The notes under the pieces are model-generated. The model worked only from the letters and a program-made list of their open reading frames with translations. It made no database searches and was not told the origin of the DNA. Of a stretch of 33,804 nt of DNA, positions 33,041 to 33,804 are shown in pieces. Within the stretch, counting starts at the first letter, position 1, and each line of letters begins with the position of its first letter. Origin of the DNA: Nitrospirales bacterium. Its GTDB lineage: Bacteria; Nitrospirota; Nitrospiria; Nitrospirales; UBA8639. A program made the translations under genes and the position numbers. The stretch spans positions 1-33,804 of the forward strand of contig JAAXIB010000086.1 in the NCBI GenBank assembly GCA_012270585.1. The letters run 5' to 3'.

Positions 33041-33126
33041 TCCCTCTCCCCTTGGGAGAGAGCCTGCCCCGGACCCTGTCCTCGACATTTGTAATCGGGG
33101 ATTGATCCGGGGGTGCAGGGTGAGGG
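33041..33126. repeat. Composite repeat between leuS and lptE
   Basis: The outer part is the CCCTCTCCC family (TCCCTCTCCCCTTGGGAGAG, then CCTGCCCCGGA, later ATCCGGGGG and GGGTGAGGG), as at 19132-19205. A copy of the second family (GTCCTCGACATTTGTAATCG) sits inside at about 33078-33099. It looks like one repeat nested within another. Confidence 0.75.
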
Positions 33127-33148
33127 CAAAAAAAGGGAAATTCACCTG

Positions 33149-33804
33149 ATGAACAGAATCGTCTTGGCTCTGGTTTGCGTCTCGATAGTGCTCGTCGTTT
33201 TTCCGGGATGCGGCTACAGGTTTTCCGTGGAAGGCCCGGGCCCGCGAATCGGGGGCGGGCTTGGTCCTGAGCACGAGGGACCGCAGGTACGATTGGTCAT
33301 TCGAGACCTGCTCAACCGCACGTTCCAGAGCAATTTGGAATTTGCGTATACGAGATACATGCGGGAACAATTTGCCGTCAGCAGCGGGGCGCAAATCGTG
33401 GCGGAAGACGGCCAAACCGATTACGTCATGACGGGCGAGATCGTCTCGGTCACGATCCCGCCACTCACGTTTTCGTCCAGTCAAATGCGAGAACGCCGGG
33501 TGAACGTCGTGGTGCGCGTCACGGTAGCGCATCGAGAGACCGGCGAGAATCTCTGGGCGGAAACCGCCACGGGTACCGGAGAATTTTTTGTGAATCGTGA
33601 GCCCGACGTCGAAGCCCGCCAGGATCAAATTCAGTTTAACCGGGTCCTGCAAGACCGGGCCTTGGAGCAGGCCGGCCAGGATGCCGCGGAAATGTTGGCC
33701 GCAGCCTTCTGGCACGCCAGGGACCAGGGTATCTTTTCAGCTACCGGCGTCCCATCCCCTTCTTCCTCATCCGACAAGAACCCTCTCCCCTGGAGGGTGT
33801 ACAG
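33149..33804 (+). CDS. lptE: LptE-type LPS-assembly lipoprotein, partial
   Basis: A 218-codon frame runs off the window edge, so the C terminus is unknown. The first 20 residues form a lipoprotein signal peptide ending VFPGC, with C21 as the lipid-modified cysteine, followed by the GYRF typical of LptE. The following domain (VRLVIRDLLNRTFQSNLEFAYTRYMREQF, DYVMTGEIVSVTI, VVVRVTVAHRETGENLW) fits the LptE fold. LptE plugs the LptD barrel and is needed to insert LPS in the outer membrane. The order leuS-lptE is also found in E. coli. The last codons (from about 33780) appear to enter another repeat copy. Confidence 0.85.
   Translation, partial: MNRIVLALVCVSIVLVVFPGCGYRFSVEGPGPRIGGGLGPEHEGPQVRLVIRDLLNRTFQSNLEFAYTRYMREQFAVSSGAQIVAEDGQTDYVMTGEIVSVTIPPLTFSSSQMRERRVNVVVRVTVAHRETGENLWAETATGTGEFFVNREPDVEARQDQIQFNRVLQDRALEQAGQDAAEMLAAAFWHARDQGIFSATGVPSPSSSSDKNPLPWRVY
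33780..33804. repeat. Partial CCCTCTCCC-type repeat at the window edge
   Basis: CCCTCTCCCCTGGAGGG begins a further copy of the family, here inside the reading frame of lptE. It is cut by the end of the window. Confidence 0.5.

Overview
The window reads as chromosomal DNA of a Gram-negative bacterium of roughly 58-60% G+C. An outer membrane is implied by an LptE-type LPS-assembly lipoprotein and an OmpP1/FadL-type porin. The gene mix (pyruvoyl-dependent arginine decarboxylase, a deoxyhypusine-synthase-like enzyme, a MEKHLA protein, a BolA/monothiol-glutaredoxin pair, several families of palindromic intergenic repeats) would fit a Nitrospira-type member of the Nitrospirota. That assignment is inference from gene content, not proof.

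Layout. 1-388: repeat-filled spacer. 389-2735: GAF sensor-kinase-like protein and a small secreted protein with its own promoter and terminator. 2736-5138: repeat arrays around a bolA-grx operon, then a 57-residue zinc-ribbon gene with an esterase. 5253-9253: acetyltransferase, ZIP metal transporter, anmK, a membrane-anchored DUF2726-like protein and an unknown protein. 9433-9952: BrnT/BrnA toxin-antitoxin pair. 10066-15222: exonuclease III, then a minus-strand series with arginine decarboxylase, aldehyde dehydrogenase, a DsbA-like oxidoreductase and a deoxyhypusine-synthase-like enzyme. 15359-15436: tRNA-Glu(CTC). 15659-16130: RelB/RelE pair. 16139-21693: minus-strand metabolic genes rpiA, glk, MEKHLA, aroK, aroE and fadL-like. 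21892-24000: VOC protein and uvrC.

The accessory region is 24128-30188, lying between uvrC and leuS. It opens with a FitA-like antitoxin whose PIN toxin is cut off after about 20 recognisable residues. A tight three-gene unit follows: a DUF4338 (DruA-family) protein, a NurA-type nuclease and a HerA-type hexameric ATPase. Two minus-strand toxin-antitoxin-like pairs (AbrB/PIN and DUF4258/DUF2283) close it. Sampled base composition is near 50% G+C in herA against about 60% in leuS. The DUF4338-NurA-HerA unit is the best candidate for an undescribed system, probably a DNA-processing anti-phage or anti-plasmid module. It has the DruA-type protein of Druantia but no DruE helicase, and carries instead the nuclease/translocase pair known from archaeal DNA end resection.

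The window ends with leuS followed by lptE, an order also known in E. coli; lptE runs off the edge. At least three palindromic repeat families fill spacers and in places supply coding sequence, most clearly the C-terminal tail of AroE.
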